Shown piece by piece: positions 47,631 through 60,009 of a stretch of 64,000 bases of DNA. This stretch comes from Bondarzewia mesenterica (taxonomy: Eukaryota; Basidiomycota; Agaricomycetes; Russulales; Bondarzewiaceae). The notes below the pieces were generated by a model. That model worked only from the letters and a program-made list of their open reading frames with translations. It did not search any database and was not told the origin of the DNA. The stretch lies in the NCBI GenBank assembly GCA_004802705.1, contig SGPL01000009.1, positions 80,607-144,606 on the forward strand, in the 5' to 3' direction. Position 1 is the first letter of the stretch, and each line of letters begins with the position of its first letter. The translations under genes were made by a program, and so were the position numbers.

Positions 47631-48117
47631 ATGAGTCCTTTATGAAAAAAAAAAATTAATATCAAAACTACTAATTACTCTGACCGCTCTAATGATTCTT
47701 TTAATGTTAGCCTATTATGCTGTCAGCTCACTTAAAAAAAGCTCAATATGTGAGCTTATTATAATAAAGCAAAGCAATTTATAAATAATAATCTATGAGT
47801 CCTTTACTCCTTCAACTATGGTAATAGCTAAAAGTTAAGTGTAAACATACAAAGAGGTGAGAGTTAATTGGGGGCCTCCAACTCCTTAAATAGAGAAGGT
47901 TGAATAATATCTAAAATTTTAAAGGTTGAGACAAAATTTAGCAATAGCAAAACATAGGTGCCTTTTGAGGATTCTTTGAAGGGAATAGTGAAAAGAGTAA
48001 AAGGCTCAATAGGACAAATATAAGAAGAGAGGTCAATAAAATAGCTTAGAGAGGTAGACAAGGAGTGAGATATCTGAAAAAGGATGCAATCTAATACTGG
48101 AGGGAAAAAATCATGTA
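47631..48117 (-). repeat. dispersed repeat, copy 2, inverted relative to copy 1
   Basis: The reverse complement aligns with 40,530-40,985 over its full length, with many transitions and a few small indels (487 against 456 bp). An unmatched stretch (about 47,930-47,965) accounts for much of the extra length. No exact flanking duplication was found. A 65-codon frame at 47,864-48,061 and the 60-codon frame at 40,526-40,708 are the same sequence in the two copies and may be chance. Confidence 0.7.
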
Positions 48118-51100
48118 CATTTTTTATTCTCTAATAAATTTCAATAAAAATGCATCAATAAAGTCTAACATGTATCTCACAACTAAAAATCAAGAAATGT
48201 GATTATTTGTAGCTTTATGCAAAAAGTAGAGCATACAAGTTTGAAGGTGAGTTTCTTATTTATAAGTTTATAAAATTGATGCTTAAATATAGTTAATTAA
48301 TTATTATAATCCTTATTAAGTTTTTTTTTCTATTGAGATTTCATAAATGATTAAAGTTACTTTTACTTGTATTTACTATCAGATTTACCACATGTATACA
48401 ATAGCTATTCTATAATTGCATAACCAAAATGCACTCAAGACACATGCCTAGGAATAAAGGAGTCATTGGGTAACTTAAGACCAAGAGTTTAATGACTAAC
48501 TACATGAAATAAATAAGGAGAACAGATAATAGCAATATCTTTAGGTGTATAACTAATAATTATAATCAAAAGATTAAGCTATGTGATAGTGAAGTAGACT
48601 CACATCAATGCCACATTGAGATAAAAAAAAAATACAAAGGGCCACTAATAAAATTTTTAACATATATAATGATAAATAATTTATGGGCATGTTTATTAAT
48701 ATCTACTTTAATCTGTAGCTTTTAGATAGTCACTATGTCTAAAAAGCATGAGTCATTAACTTTACAATATTATTGTCTAGCACACTGAGTTCACTGAAGC
48801 TCCACATGCTCAATAAGTGCTAAAATATTAAGAATTTTATTTAAGTAGGCCATTTAATATTAAGATGCTTAAATATACTCACTTGCTAAGATAACAATCT
48901 TTGCACTATCTGATGAGATCATATTTATTGAGGGTTTCAAAACACTAGATTTCTACATTAAAAAAAAATTAATCTCTTCAATATAATGAAACTAATAAGT
49001 AACTCACCTCTTTACTTTACTTAAACCAAGCTTGAATGTTATAGTGCAAGCCAATATTTTCCCAATGTAAAGAGTCAGACTGCAAATATGCATTGAATAA
49101 ATTATCACGAACTAAAAATTTAATCATTTGCTAATATTTAAAGCTTATAAAAGAATATGATAAACTTATGACAAGTGCATTTTATATCACTATAATTATA
49201 ATAGTAGACAAATAGGTCAGATGTAGCATCAAAATGATGCTGGCCACCTCTTAATTGAGGAAAATTAAAAGGCACTTTAAAGAAGAGTTTTTACATATGA
49301 TAATATAGCATTTTGCTCCTTTTTCTGTTAATAGTGAGAGACAGAGATAATGATATAAGTATATAAGCAAATATACCTAAAAGCTATTAATAATAATAGG
49401 GCCATTATTTGACTCTTGATAATAGCTAGCATAAATTATCAGTAAATTTTCATTTTTATCAACTCACTTATGACTTTTTACCTAAGGTTTCAAGCAATTA
49501 TTTGCCTTCATCTCACCACACTATGTATACATCTCTTGAACCAGTTTTCTATCTAAAGGTACCACTCTTTGAGCAGATTTATATCTTACAAAAGTTATAT
49601 AGGTTAGTCTCATGTCAATATATTAAGCATTATATACTTATGACTATCTTTATCAAGGTATGCCTTCAATCAAGATGCACATTTTGCTAATTTTTTAAAG
49701 TGAAATGTAAAATATGAATATATTTTGTATACTTCTCTTTATGGTGCAAGGATAGCCTTAAAGTGAGTGGATGACACGAGGAGCTGTTCATTCTAAGTGT
49801 TATATGCATGAGTAGAAATAGCAGCTTGAAAAAAAAAATAGCTAAAGATATATATATTTTATTATAATTATAATAGAGCTTATATGCATTTTTTTTTTCT
49901 TATAGCCAGTGGTTATAGTAAAAATTACCATAATAAAAGTAATAAAGCTAGGAGTGAGACTGAAAAGTAGCTGTAGTACAGTGTGCTGTGATGTGTGATA
50001 TAACATGATGTGATACAAAGCCTATGCTACATCACAACTTTAAGTTTCTACTCACTTACATTAACACAAAGCTCTAATCTTGCAAGGTGTATTGAAAAGC
50101 TCACTATAGCTGGCTCTAGCAATTCTAAGTTTTGTCTATCACTTAAGTCAAGTTCAGAGGGGCCATTACATGCAGCTGGTGATTCTTGAGCTTCTTTCAA
50201 GCACACTAGTCAATGTCATCATACAGGCAACATTAGGTAGATTGTAACCTCAATTAGTGTTTAAGTTGAAATTATCAGTCACTTTAATAAAGCTTTATAT
50301 TATTCATATGCATGACTTGCATCTTAATTTGCTATATTATAAAAAGTATACTTTGTAAATAAACTTTAATTCTTAATCATATCTTATTTTTGAGTAATAT
50401 TCATATTTAAAATTAAATTCTTATTAGATCTGATATTAATTATAAATATAATGATGATGATGATGATTATTATAATAGAGTATATGAGTATTATCTGATT
50501 TATATTTTAGAAATGATCATCAAACTTTACCTACTCAAACACTCACTCTCAAACATCTATAAGTAATCATGATCAAATTATTTTTATTTTATTTTATTTT
50601 TATCATAATTTATAGAGAAAACCTTTACTTTTAATATAACTAGAATATAAGATTTTACTCTACATCGAGGGTATACTGCTCTAAAAATATTCATCTCTTC
50701 AAACTATTTGAAGATGATTTAAAAACTACACATAATATTATAAGCCAATTACAATTACATTGAAGCTATACTAACAATAAAAATAAAAGTTATTATTGGC
50801 TCAGCCTACATCACTACTCCTATGCTTGTGCAAGTCACTCCTCTTTTGCTAACATATTTAGCTTCTCTTTTACCTGCATAGATTATTTCCTTTATATTAA
50901 TGTAAATTATTCTCTTTTATGCTGATATTGATCATTCTCTATATGCTAGTATAAATTGCTTAAAGTGTTAAGATATAATTATAATAACTACTTCCTTTAT
51001 AAAATACATTACTTCTACTTATACTTTGAAGATATCAATAAACTTTTAAATATCTTAAAATATCTCAAATTTAATTATATTAAAACTCACTGCATCATTT

Positions 51101-51389
51101 ATTCATTACTTAAATCAAAAAGAGTATCTTTTTTTTTTTATTATGAAGAGGAGTTTAATTTTTTTTTAATTTTAAGAAGTGTTAAAGTTTAAATATGCAT
51201 AATAATAAGGTAAAAATCTTTATTATTATAGTATATAAGTATATAATATAATACTTAAATTTTAGTTTTTTTTTTTTATCTAATTAATGATTATGATATA
51301 TTTTTATTTAACTATATTATATATTATATAATGTCTCTCCTATAATATCTCTATCTACTACTGACACTTGTTGTTTTTTTTTAGCCATT
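48118..51389. other. AT-rich sequence, nothing recognised
   Basis: No gene recognised. It includes an (ATG)n microsatellite near 50,449-50,467. The 5' part of the Plavaka remnant is expected in the last 2 kb but could not be read. Confidence 0.3.
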
Positions 51390-51760
51390 TACAAATAATT
51401 TCCCTCAAGCTGTCATCTATAAGCTTCTTTTGTCTGATCTACTTCACCAATTAATAAAGGGAACATTTAAGGATCACTTAATTACTTAAGTTAAGGACTA
51501 TCTTCACTATAGCAAGGCATGAGTTAACAATATTCTAAATGATAAGTTTTTCTACCAGCAATCAAAGGTCATATCCTACTTAATATAATATGTGCTATAT
51601 GCACTTTTCTCAAATTTTACTATATTACTTACCATGACGTCCAAGATGATGATACTATCACAAGGCTTGAAGATGCTCTATCTCAGTTTTATTAATACTA
51701 TCAGCATCAGAATAAAGATTGTGATGGTGCATTTTTGATCTAATAACTCAATAAATAGAC
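51390..51760 (+). pseudogene. Plavaka-type (CACTA-like) transposase remnant
   Basis: The reading KLLLSDLLHQLIKGTFKDHL, then KDYLHYSKA and VNNILND, is the signature block of basidiomycete Plavaka transposases (DLLHQLIKGTFKDH is nearly invariant). About 100 codons further, in another frame, HDVQDDDTITRLEDALSQFY matches the later helical segment before the C-terminus. Stops and at least one frameshift separate the blocks, and the sequence in between that should carry the GDD-containing motif is gone or unreadable. Upstream and downstream parts could not be identified. Confidence 0.7.
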
Positions 51761-54700
51761 TGATATAATTTTTACTAGAGGAGGGTATCAATAGTGTACA
51801 CATTTAAGAGTAACTCGATTCACACATGGATTTATACACCCATCTCTTATCCTTCTCTCCTAGAAGAATTAAACAATTTTATTAGATTTTAGTAAAAGTT
51901 TGAGTTTTTATGTTCATATATCACACAGTTTTATGATCTGTTGAAAACTTATAAATAGGCTTTTATAAGTTAGATGCACATTAATTTATATAATTGCTGC
52001 TTTTTGAACTCATCACAATGCCAACTGCATTTGTAAAACCAGATAGTGTAATTAAGAGGCCTAAAACTATAATTTCTAGAATAACAAGATTATTAAAACA
52101 CATGACACAACTCGAAGGATTGAGAAGTTTATAGTCACTATTGTCAATTTAGAATATGCTCCATAATCATCAGTCTCTCTATCTCCTTATCCTACTAAGA
52201 AGTTGTCACATCTCACTGGCATACAGTATATCAATGTTGAAGTTTAAAAGTTATTGGTATTTGTCCATCTGAAAACTATTTGCTCATTTTGCAATGCATT
52301 CAAGCAAGTGATCAGCATCTTTGCTCATGCCTCTATATATTATGTATATGCATATATACATGCACATCAATCTGCTAGTAGTTTTATTCTCTCTAACTTG
52401 ATCTCTCTTTTAGCTTTCACTATATCTTGTAGTTTATCATCATTTTTTATTATGATGTTTTAGCTATATTAAAAAGTTCAGATCATCAGAATAGATGAGT
52501 TAGGTAGTCATACATCATGTAGATAAAGGGTCATGGGTTGTGAGCATGCACAACAGTTATAAAAATGGCACTGCTCATATGAAAAAATGATGAGAGGGTG
52601 AGAGAAGAGATGTATATATGAATAGTGTAGTGTTAATGAATGTTCTACATCAAAATGTAGAAGAGCACACCAGGAAGTCTATCAACTGCATCATGACAAG
52701 CCACTTGCAGATATAATTTAGATTAAAATCAACATTTTACTTGTCAGTGAACAACTAAATAATTATGCATACAAATGAGCCTATAAAATGAATTATTATA
52801 TAGCTAGGCACAACTCAGGATCTAATGTACAGATTTTAATAGTGGGATTTACAAATGAAGAGGGCAATAGAGTATAAAATTATATATCTATGCTACTCAT
52901 TGCTGCATTATTATTTATTAAGCTATTCATGTGAGAGAAAATGTAAAATGTGAGCTTAGTTATTCTAGTCATTCAATAAATTAAGTGCTTATAGGATAAT
53001 GAAGGGCTTGAAATATTGTGAACATCAGATCAAATTCAAAGATGAATAATAATAAAATTAGTCTCATGTTAGACAAGGCCCACCTAGCAAGACTTAGAAT
53101 AAAACAAAAAGGTTAATATATATATCTCTACTCATAATATAGATTGATAATGACTCACATTGAACAGCAACAATTAGCACTGAATATCTAATGAGCAATA
53201 AAAGGACACTTATTTCATTTTAAAGTTTAGGCAAATAGTCTTCTTGCTAAATTACAGTGTCTAACTTGTGCTCCTCTTTTGACAGCTTAGTTGACAATAT
53301 TGATATATAAATGGCATCCTCATATGATGCACTGATGATTGTCTCAGCCATTAATACTGTGACCTCAACTTATTCATATTCTTGTCTATATTAGCAATGC
53401 CAATTGATATTATTATCACTTTTTCTATCTTATTTATTCTCTCTTGCTATTTATTCATATAAAATATAGGTATGAACTTATGTGCTTGATGTCAGTTGAT
53501 GTTCTCCTTATACTTGCTGAGAGGTTTTTATCACTTGTTTTAACCTTGTGTCTAATTTTAAAGGCTAAAGTATGTCCTATTGTTATAAATAAATTAAGCT
53601 TTATTTATTGAGTATAAATGCCTAAATGCTATTCAACATGTTTACAATTACCTAAATCTACCACATTCTCTTGAGCTCCTTTCATTCACTCTTTTTATTC
53701 CTCTATGCATTCTCTTTGCTGCACTACACCCTTGATCTCATTTAGCATGTGAATGCATTTAGCTTATATCAGTACCTCACTATTAATCAGCAATAAAACT
53801 GAGTGTACATGACTGACTGGGCCATCCTATCAAGCTTATCTAGTAGAATGATAAAATGATAAAATGAGAGTCCTTGGTCAATCACACATTTGAACATGGT
53901 CCTTATCAGTGTATCATCTCTTTATTGATAAACTTTGTGCATCTTAATGATTTTAAGCTGCTATATAGTCATACATATCACTTTTATCACTATATAAGCA
54001 TCTATAATCCATAGGCAAGCCCACAGTATCATATTCAAATATAGTTTTAGATGAAAATATGGCCAAAAAATGCAAAAAATGCTGTAACTTAGTTAAGTCA
54101 ATAAGTATAATATAAAACTGAGATTAATAAATTTTAAAAACTTACCTTTATCATTCATGCATACACTCCTTTAAGGAATCACCTATTTTAAGTATGCAAT
54201 CCTTCTTTACAATTAAAATTTGTATCACTTTCTCTATATCTTCTATTTCTAAAACTAAAAGCAAAAATAATTTTATCACTACCACTACCTCTTTTATCAC
54301 TACACCTATTCTTATTCCACTATTATCTATCACTGATGTCTCTAATCCTTATATATTGATAAACACAATTTTAGAAACAAAAAGTCAATAGCAGCTCCTC
54401 AATGAGCCTCATTGATTAATTAAAGTTAGTATTCGAGTTGAAGCACAACCTTTTAGCATGAATGCAGAAACCCTACTGCATGGGACAATATCACAAGTAC
54501 TCTAATATTAATGATTTTAGGTAGAGTTTGAGGTAGAAAATAGAAAAGAAAGAAACCTGCTGATTATTTTCAGCCACTAGACAGTTATTTCATGACTTTA
54601 ACAATACTTAATAATCATTAAATTTGAAGGGTATAATACTCATTCATGCCTCATTACTTCACTTGCAAATGTTTTAGAGCAGGAAAGAGATAGGCAGTAG

Positions 54701-56630
54701 AGATAGAGAATATGAAAATGGATTAGCTGACTATAGATTCTCATCTAGATTGTAATTTTCACTATTCTTACTATTATATTCTTTAAATCCTAACTACATT
54801 TCTTAATCTTTTTATTCAATTCTTTCTGCCAAATTTGAGAAAAGCTTTATCATTTTATTTATACATTTTATTTAGATTTATTTAGATTTAAATGAAATTT
54901 TTATTTTAGAAAATCAAGTCTTAAAAATACTCTCCTCCCCTCTTTTTATTCATAAGCTCAAATTTAGCCTCAAAGACATCACCACTACTTACTATCTTTA
55001 AGTAACAACTCAGCCTTTTCTTATTATTGACAAATTTTACCTTAAACTAAAAAATACTAGAAAGCCATGGAACGTTGAAGAATGTTTTAAAAAAATAAGT
55101 AAAAAAGGATACAATCTGAAAGTTGTAAAAAGAAGTAGAATGTTTTGAAAGGAACAATAGGCAATAAATATTCAAGAATACACAAGAACAAGGAAGAATA
55201 TTCTAAAAAAATGAAAAACACTTACATGGGCAGGATCATTCAAGAAAATTAAAATTAAAATTAAAAAATGCAAGAAAAGAAAAATAAAAGGGTAAAGAAG
55301 TTGAAAAATAATAATAATACAAGCTAAAAATTTTAAGACAATTAATAATTATTTAAAAATCAGACTAATTTGCTTGCTAAATAAATGAGGTAAAAGATAT
55401 ATAAGTAGGGCTGTTTGAGAGTGCTTAAAGAATTCTTATTAGTGAAGAATTTAAAATTTACTATAGTCGTTAAGTAAGAATAAAGTTCCTTGTAGAAATC
55501 AGCTAAGTCATAAATCTTAGGGTTCCTACAGTACCTTTTAAAATACTATTTATATTTAGTCGCATTGTTGTTTATATTGCAACACCTGAATACAATAATT
55601 TTCTTAAAGTTCATCAGTCTGATCACTAGCTTGCTACTCATCCTCCAAAATTATAAATTCAGTTCTGCTCAAATCGATGTCAAGAAATTGTTTAAAATCA
55701 CAAAAATATTTTTTACAATCTCTTGTTCATTATTTCTAACTTGCTTAAGTATCCACGGAATATCTTAAACATCAAACAATAGATATATTCTAAGAAAGTA
55801 GAAAAATCTGATATATATCTAAGTTAAAAAATCATTTTTATTGCGACAATAAGTGAAGTCCACCTCATCAATGAATTTATAGGTGGATAAAAAGAGAAGA
55901 TCCACTAATTTTTATTTATGCTAAAAGATGAACTAGATACTGCTAACAAGATGTGGGTTACACTCATGTATATATAATTATTTTCTCATATTCATATTGA
56001 CCTCTCTATGAAGAGATACAGGTCGCACATAGTAGAGTTATCTCCTCATGTGAGGGTATTTATTTCAGTGTTATATATATCATCACATTACAGCTTGTGA
56101 TATCATTGAACTAGCATTTATAAAAGCATAAATATGATTAACATGTACTCTGTCAATTGAGACTCAGTCTAGCTCACCCTTTTCTTGGATAATTAGAGCC
56201 TATATTTCAAGGATGGCTAAAGGCATGTTATTATCTCCCTCAATAGAAGGGTGTTGTATTTCATCACTAAATGTAGTGAGCACACAATATTATTCATTAT
56301 TACTTCTTAACATTTATAAATGCCCCTTTAGCAAACTTTCTAGATGTGTACACCATCTCTGACACCTCCCTAACACACCTTCAGTCCTAATTGCTTCTCT
56401 CACTCTTTATTTGCTCTGACCCTCATGCCTACTATAGAAATACCCTGCACCTTATCCTGAGCACATCCTCATGTCCCTCTTTAATATATGTCTTTGCTAT
56501 CACGCATAGTGCAAAGCTGAGCATGCATAACTAGCTATGCATTTTTGAGCTCAATGAGTGCATAGGGTTTTTGAAAAAAGTTCAATAAAGAACAGAAGGA
56601 GAAGTTATAAATGAATATATCATACAGCAG
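51761..56630. other. AT-rich sequence, nothing recognised
   Basis: No gene recognised. Near 54,265-54,345 a Thr/Ile-rich low-complexity stretch (TTTATCACTACCACTACC type) is open in both strands, as expected from simple composition. Confidence 0.3.
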
Positions 56631-56637
56631 TAAGACA

Positions 56638-57420
56638 TGCTATCATCAAGTGGCAAGGTGAATGCTATTGAGCTTCTCACTAAATCTGATAGTGAGGAGA
56701 GGGTGTAAATTATACTGATAAATGATGATCAGACTGAGATAAATGCTAGTATAAGGGTCTTAGAGTGGGATTTAACTAAGAGTTTTGATATCATTACAGA
56801 GTGGCTGGAGAATGATGATGATCCTGTAATGATAGAGGATAGCAATTATGCTGTTTAATTAAACTAAAATATTCACAGAAATATTCATAAATACAAGTAG
56901 CTTGCTCAGATGTACAACAATCAAATAAATAGTCAAAAGCATATTATTACTCTCTTATACTGTAAATATATGGCATGATCATTGTCATCCTAGTTCAAAT
57001 TAAAATGAAGCATTATAATTTGGCCAGATATGTGCTAAGGATGCTTTTAGGACAGAAGGATGCTCAGGCTACAATGAGATGCCTTGTGATGATGTGATAG
57101 GGATAAAAGATGATGGTAGCAAAGATGATCATGAGGATGATAATCAAGGAGGCTAAGATGATTACTTCATGTTGCATGAGGTGTAAATAGCATGGCCAAC
57201 AGGTCCTTGATGGAAGGTTGGTAGATGTGATTATTGACTTAACGTACAAGAAGAGGATAATAAGAGAAAGAGCTTTGAGCTCATCAGACTAGGCAGTGAA
57301 TCAAAAGATCCAATGTATTATAAAGTGAATGAGATGTTAATCATACATCTCAATCAGAGCTTGAATAGCTATAAGGCTATATTTAGACTAATAGAGATCA
57401 GTTACCATAATGTGAGCTGA
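56638..57420 (+). pseudogene. weak coding remnant, acidic, unidentified
   Basis: From an ATG at 56,638 the frame reads LLTKSDSEERV, one TAA, then NDDQTEINASIRVLEWDLTK and TEWLENDDDPVMIEDSNYAV. Further on, near 57,250-57,420, KRKSFELIRLGSESKDPMYY and NEMLIIHLNQSLNSYKAIFR are open. The residue mix is protein-like rather than low-complexity, but no family was recognised and continuity between the two parts is not shown. Confidence 0.3.
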
Positions 57421-57796
57421 TCAGTAAGCTAATTAAATTAGTCAATGTAAGGCTGAGTGATCAGTAATTAGACAGGGATGAGTAAGATGAGAATGAATAA
57501 GTCGAAAGAGATCAGTAAGCATAAGGCTGACTGATCAGGAAAGAGTATTGTACTCTAAATAGAACAAAAAAGGATTAGTGAGTAAGTGAGATGATAATAT
57601 GTCTGTACTGCCTGAGTATAACTTAGCAATATACAGGATCAAAAATAAAAATGTAATAATAAATTTGTCCATATCAAAATAAGAGAAAAGGAGTTGATAT
57701 GTCTGCTCTGCATATAAAAGGGTCTTTACATATTGAGAATGTAACATGTGATAGTAAAAAATAAAATAGCTAGATCAGGTGATGTACATGTTCTTA

Positions 57797-57822
57797 ACAC
57801 TACCTTAGCTTTTAGGTAGTGT
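57797..57822. repeat. 9-bp inverted repeat
   Basis: ACACTACCT (57,797-57,805) and AGGTAGTGT (57,814-57,822) are exact complements with an 8-base loop. The 380 bases before it repeat GATCAGTAAGC and AAGGCTGA-TGATCAG motifs and contain CATATAAAAGG near 57,710, all suggestive of an LTR, but no ends or target duplication were found. Confidence 0.4.
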
Positions 57823-57958
57823 CATTCTCGACATCATGCCCTACTTTGATTAACCTCATAGTGCTCTTCATACACCTGTGCTGTTCTAGTCCCTCATAAG
57901 TCACAGGGGTCTGGTGGACTTTAATTTACAATACTAATTATTCCAATACATGAATGAT

Positions 57959-59025
57959 TCATAAGCATCCTGTGCCACTTATTAGCCCAAGTCTCTCTAT
58001 GATAATGCATAGACATAAAGAGTAAGAGCCTCTCATGCTGTCAAGTTGGTCCTCCTTCTTAGGTTGAAAAAGGGATCCGTAGGACAATTCTTCTTCAAAT
58101 GCCTTATCATATTGCATTGCCAGCATCATCAATGGAGGTGATGTTTTAAAGTTAGGTATAGAGGGGATAAGGGTACTGGCTAGGTGTGAGTATCTCATTT
58201 ATTATAGGAGGGGGACATTGCGGCCCAGTTGGTAGTTTGATAGGAGCTCACTAGGCTCGAGTGGGGTATAATTAAGTGGAGAATATTTTACACAAAACCC
58301 TCCAGTGTCATCAGAGATAAGAATTAGGGTGAGGGGATGAGGAGCAGGTAGTTGAGGTCAATTAAGAAAAATAAAGTTTAGAGGAAAAGAGGGCTAGACT
58401 CAAAGAGAGTTGAGGTAAGAGGAATGTATAAAGGGGATGGGGGGTGAGAACTAGGAGGTATTTATCCAGAGGTATGAATATGATATGAGGAGAATCACAG
58501 TAGGCACCTAGTGAAGGCCTCCTTTACTTGGCTCTACTAGTGCATCTTGACTAATGTTACTATACATTCCCAGTCTCAGTTGCTCATAGTGCTGAACAGA
58601 TGGAGTCGAGAGTCGACCTTAGTTTCCTTCTCTATGATAAGGTTGGAGCAGATGATGGCAATGGGGATTTGGGTGTCCTATTATTTACCTTGCCATCTAT
58701 TAATCTAAGTGAGCTTAAAGATGAGCTCCTGATCAAAGCAGTGAAAGGGGCTAGAGCAAAGAGAAAACTGATCGCTAAAAATGTAGTCAAGGATGTCAGC
58801 TAGGGCCTTAGCTTGCTTGAAGAAGGGTCAAAGCTGAGAGGTAAGGGTCCAGATATCATTGAATGATGGGGGTGATAGGCCAGCTATCAGAGGACTGAGA
58901 GGAGGGGATAGAGAAGAAGGTAGAAGAGTGAGAGATTTCAGAATAGAAGAGAGGATCAGGCAGACTGAGATGTGGATGTGTTGGATATTAATGTGGTAGA
59001 AGTGAGTTTGTCTAGAAGGAGGCAT
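57959..59025 (-). pseudogene. unidentified coding remnant with Ser/Pro-rich start
   Basis: An ATG at 59,025 opens a 65-codon frame (ILKSLTLLPSSLSPPLSPLI, then GLSPPSFNDIWTL). After one stop the same strand reads FFKQAKALADILDYIFSDQF and HCFDQELIFKLT, and a separate frame at 57,959-58,198 reads LMMLAMQYDKAFEEELSYGS. Domain order and composition would suit a Gag or ORF1-like protein. CpG and GC are somewhat higher than in the flanks. A 67-codon plus-strand frame at 58,600-58,803 overlaps and cannot be excluded as the real one. Confidence 0.35.
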
Positions 59026-59689
59026 TGCTAAGTTGATTGAGGTGAATTGACCCAGTTTTTATAGTGAACTGTCATCCTGCTAGGATGAGTAATAACAATG
59101 CTCACACAAAGGGTCAGTGCTTACTAAAATAATTTTAAATAGAGTGTCAAATTTTACAGTCGAGCCTTTCTTATTGGCATTATTTTCTGATTTGCTTCTT
59201 AGTGCATAGCTCATGCTTAATGAACTGGCATTAGTGTCACCATGTAATACCTGCTATGTATTTATGTGAGGCTTATCCATGCCATATAGACTAAGCTCTA
59301 CCACTTTGATAGTTTATTTTAGGTTGATGGTTGGTTTTGGGATTGGTTTTTTCTAGAAGAAGCTAGTCTATCCTTTGAGCTTGAGCAGTTTAGGCAGGGG
59401 TGATTAGAGTTACTCTCTTTCTTGCTGCATTTGCCAGATGCTTTCCTAGATAAGGTCATTGCCTCATTTTTAATCTGCTTTTTCTTTTATGTCTTTGAGT
59501 GTCATGTAGTGCCATGTAGAGAGATAATCTGGTGATTACATGATAGGGAGTTTTGATGTGTGGAAATGTAGCTCTTGCATCAATCAGGGTATGTAATCAA
59601 AGGGCAGTTTTTTTAGTCTCAGAAGTGATCTGGGTCCTCTTTTGATGGCTTTAGCTGATAGTAGGTTTTTTTGGTAAAATTTGTTGACT

Positions 59690-60005
59690 ATTTGAGATTA
59701 GCAATAGGTTCCTATGATTTTTCTGATTTAGGATAGCCTTTTCACTTAATCAGGTATTGGAGTATCTTGTTTTGCCTAAAGTTCATTGAGGTGGCAATTT
59801 ATTCGACTTCATACTCTGCTTGATTGTTGACTAAGTCAGGTGATAGTTCCGTAAAGTTGAGTCTGTGTTCGTCAATTTCTTTAAATAGAGTGAGCAGTGA
59901 TCAGTAAAAAATAGAGTGGATTTATTATGCTCCTAGAAGCTTTAATTTGAAATTGACTTTGTCAATAATCTTGATGACTTTGAATGGTCTATAGCATCTT
60001 AATGC
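59690..60005 (-). pseudogene. gypsy integrase C-terminus with chromodomain
   Basis: Reading downward, YRPFKVIKIIDKVNFKLKLL and then NFTELSPDLV-type text lead to EYEVE (about 59,795-59,823), followed by LQYLIK-KGYP and a final EPIANL. This is the chromodomain of a chromovirus, which targets integration to heterochromatin marked by histone methylation. Tryptophan codons of the chromodomain are now stops (before KGYP and before EPI), consistent with G-to-A change. It belongs with the integrase at 62.6-64 kb, from which it is separated by an insertion. Confidence 0.75.
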
Positions 60006-60009
60006 TGTC

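Noticed and set aside
40530..48117. Reading the inverted repeat pair as terminal inverted repeats of one 7.6-kb DNA transposon
   Set aside because: Copy 1 has its own exact 11-bp flanking duplication, and copy 2 differs in length and lacks a matching one, so independent insertion is simpler.
48118..48130. Flanking duplication for repeat copy 2
   Set aside because: Only a shifted alignment with four transitions could be made, and it does not use the same element ends as copy 1.
54151..54391. Overlapping open frames on both strands
   Set aside because: Low-complexity Thr/Ile stretch from a simple-sequence tract.
57412..57824. A further solo LTR
   Set aside because: It has LTR-like repeats and a TATA-like site, but no target duplication or second copy was found.
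58600..58803. 67-codon plus-strand frame as a gene
   Set aside because: It overlaps a minus-strand frame with equal coding likeness; neither has a recognisable domain, so only a low-confidence remnant was listed.
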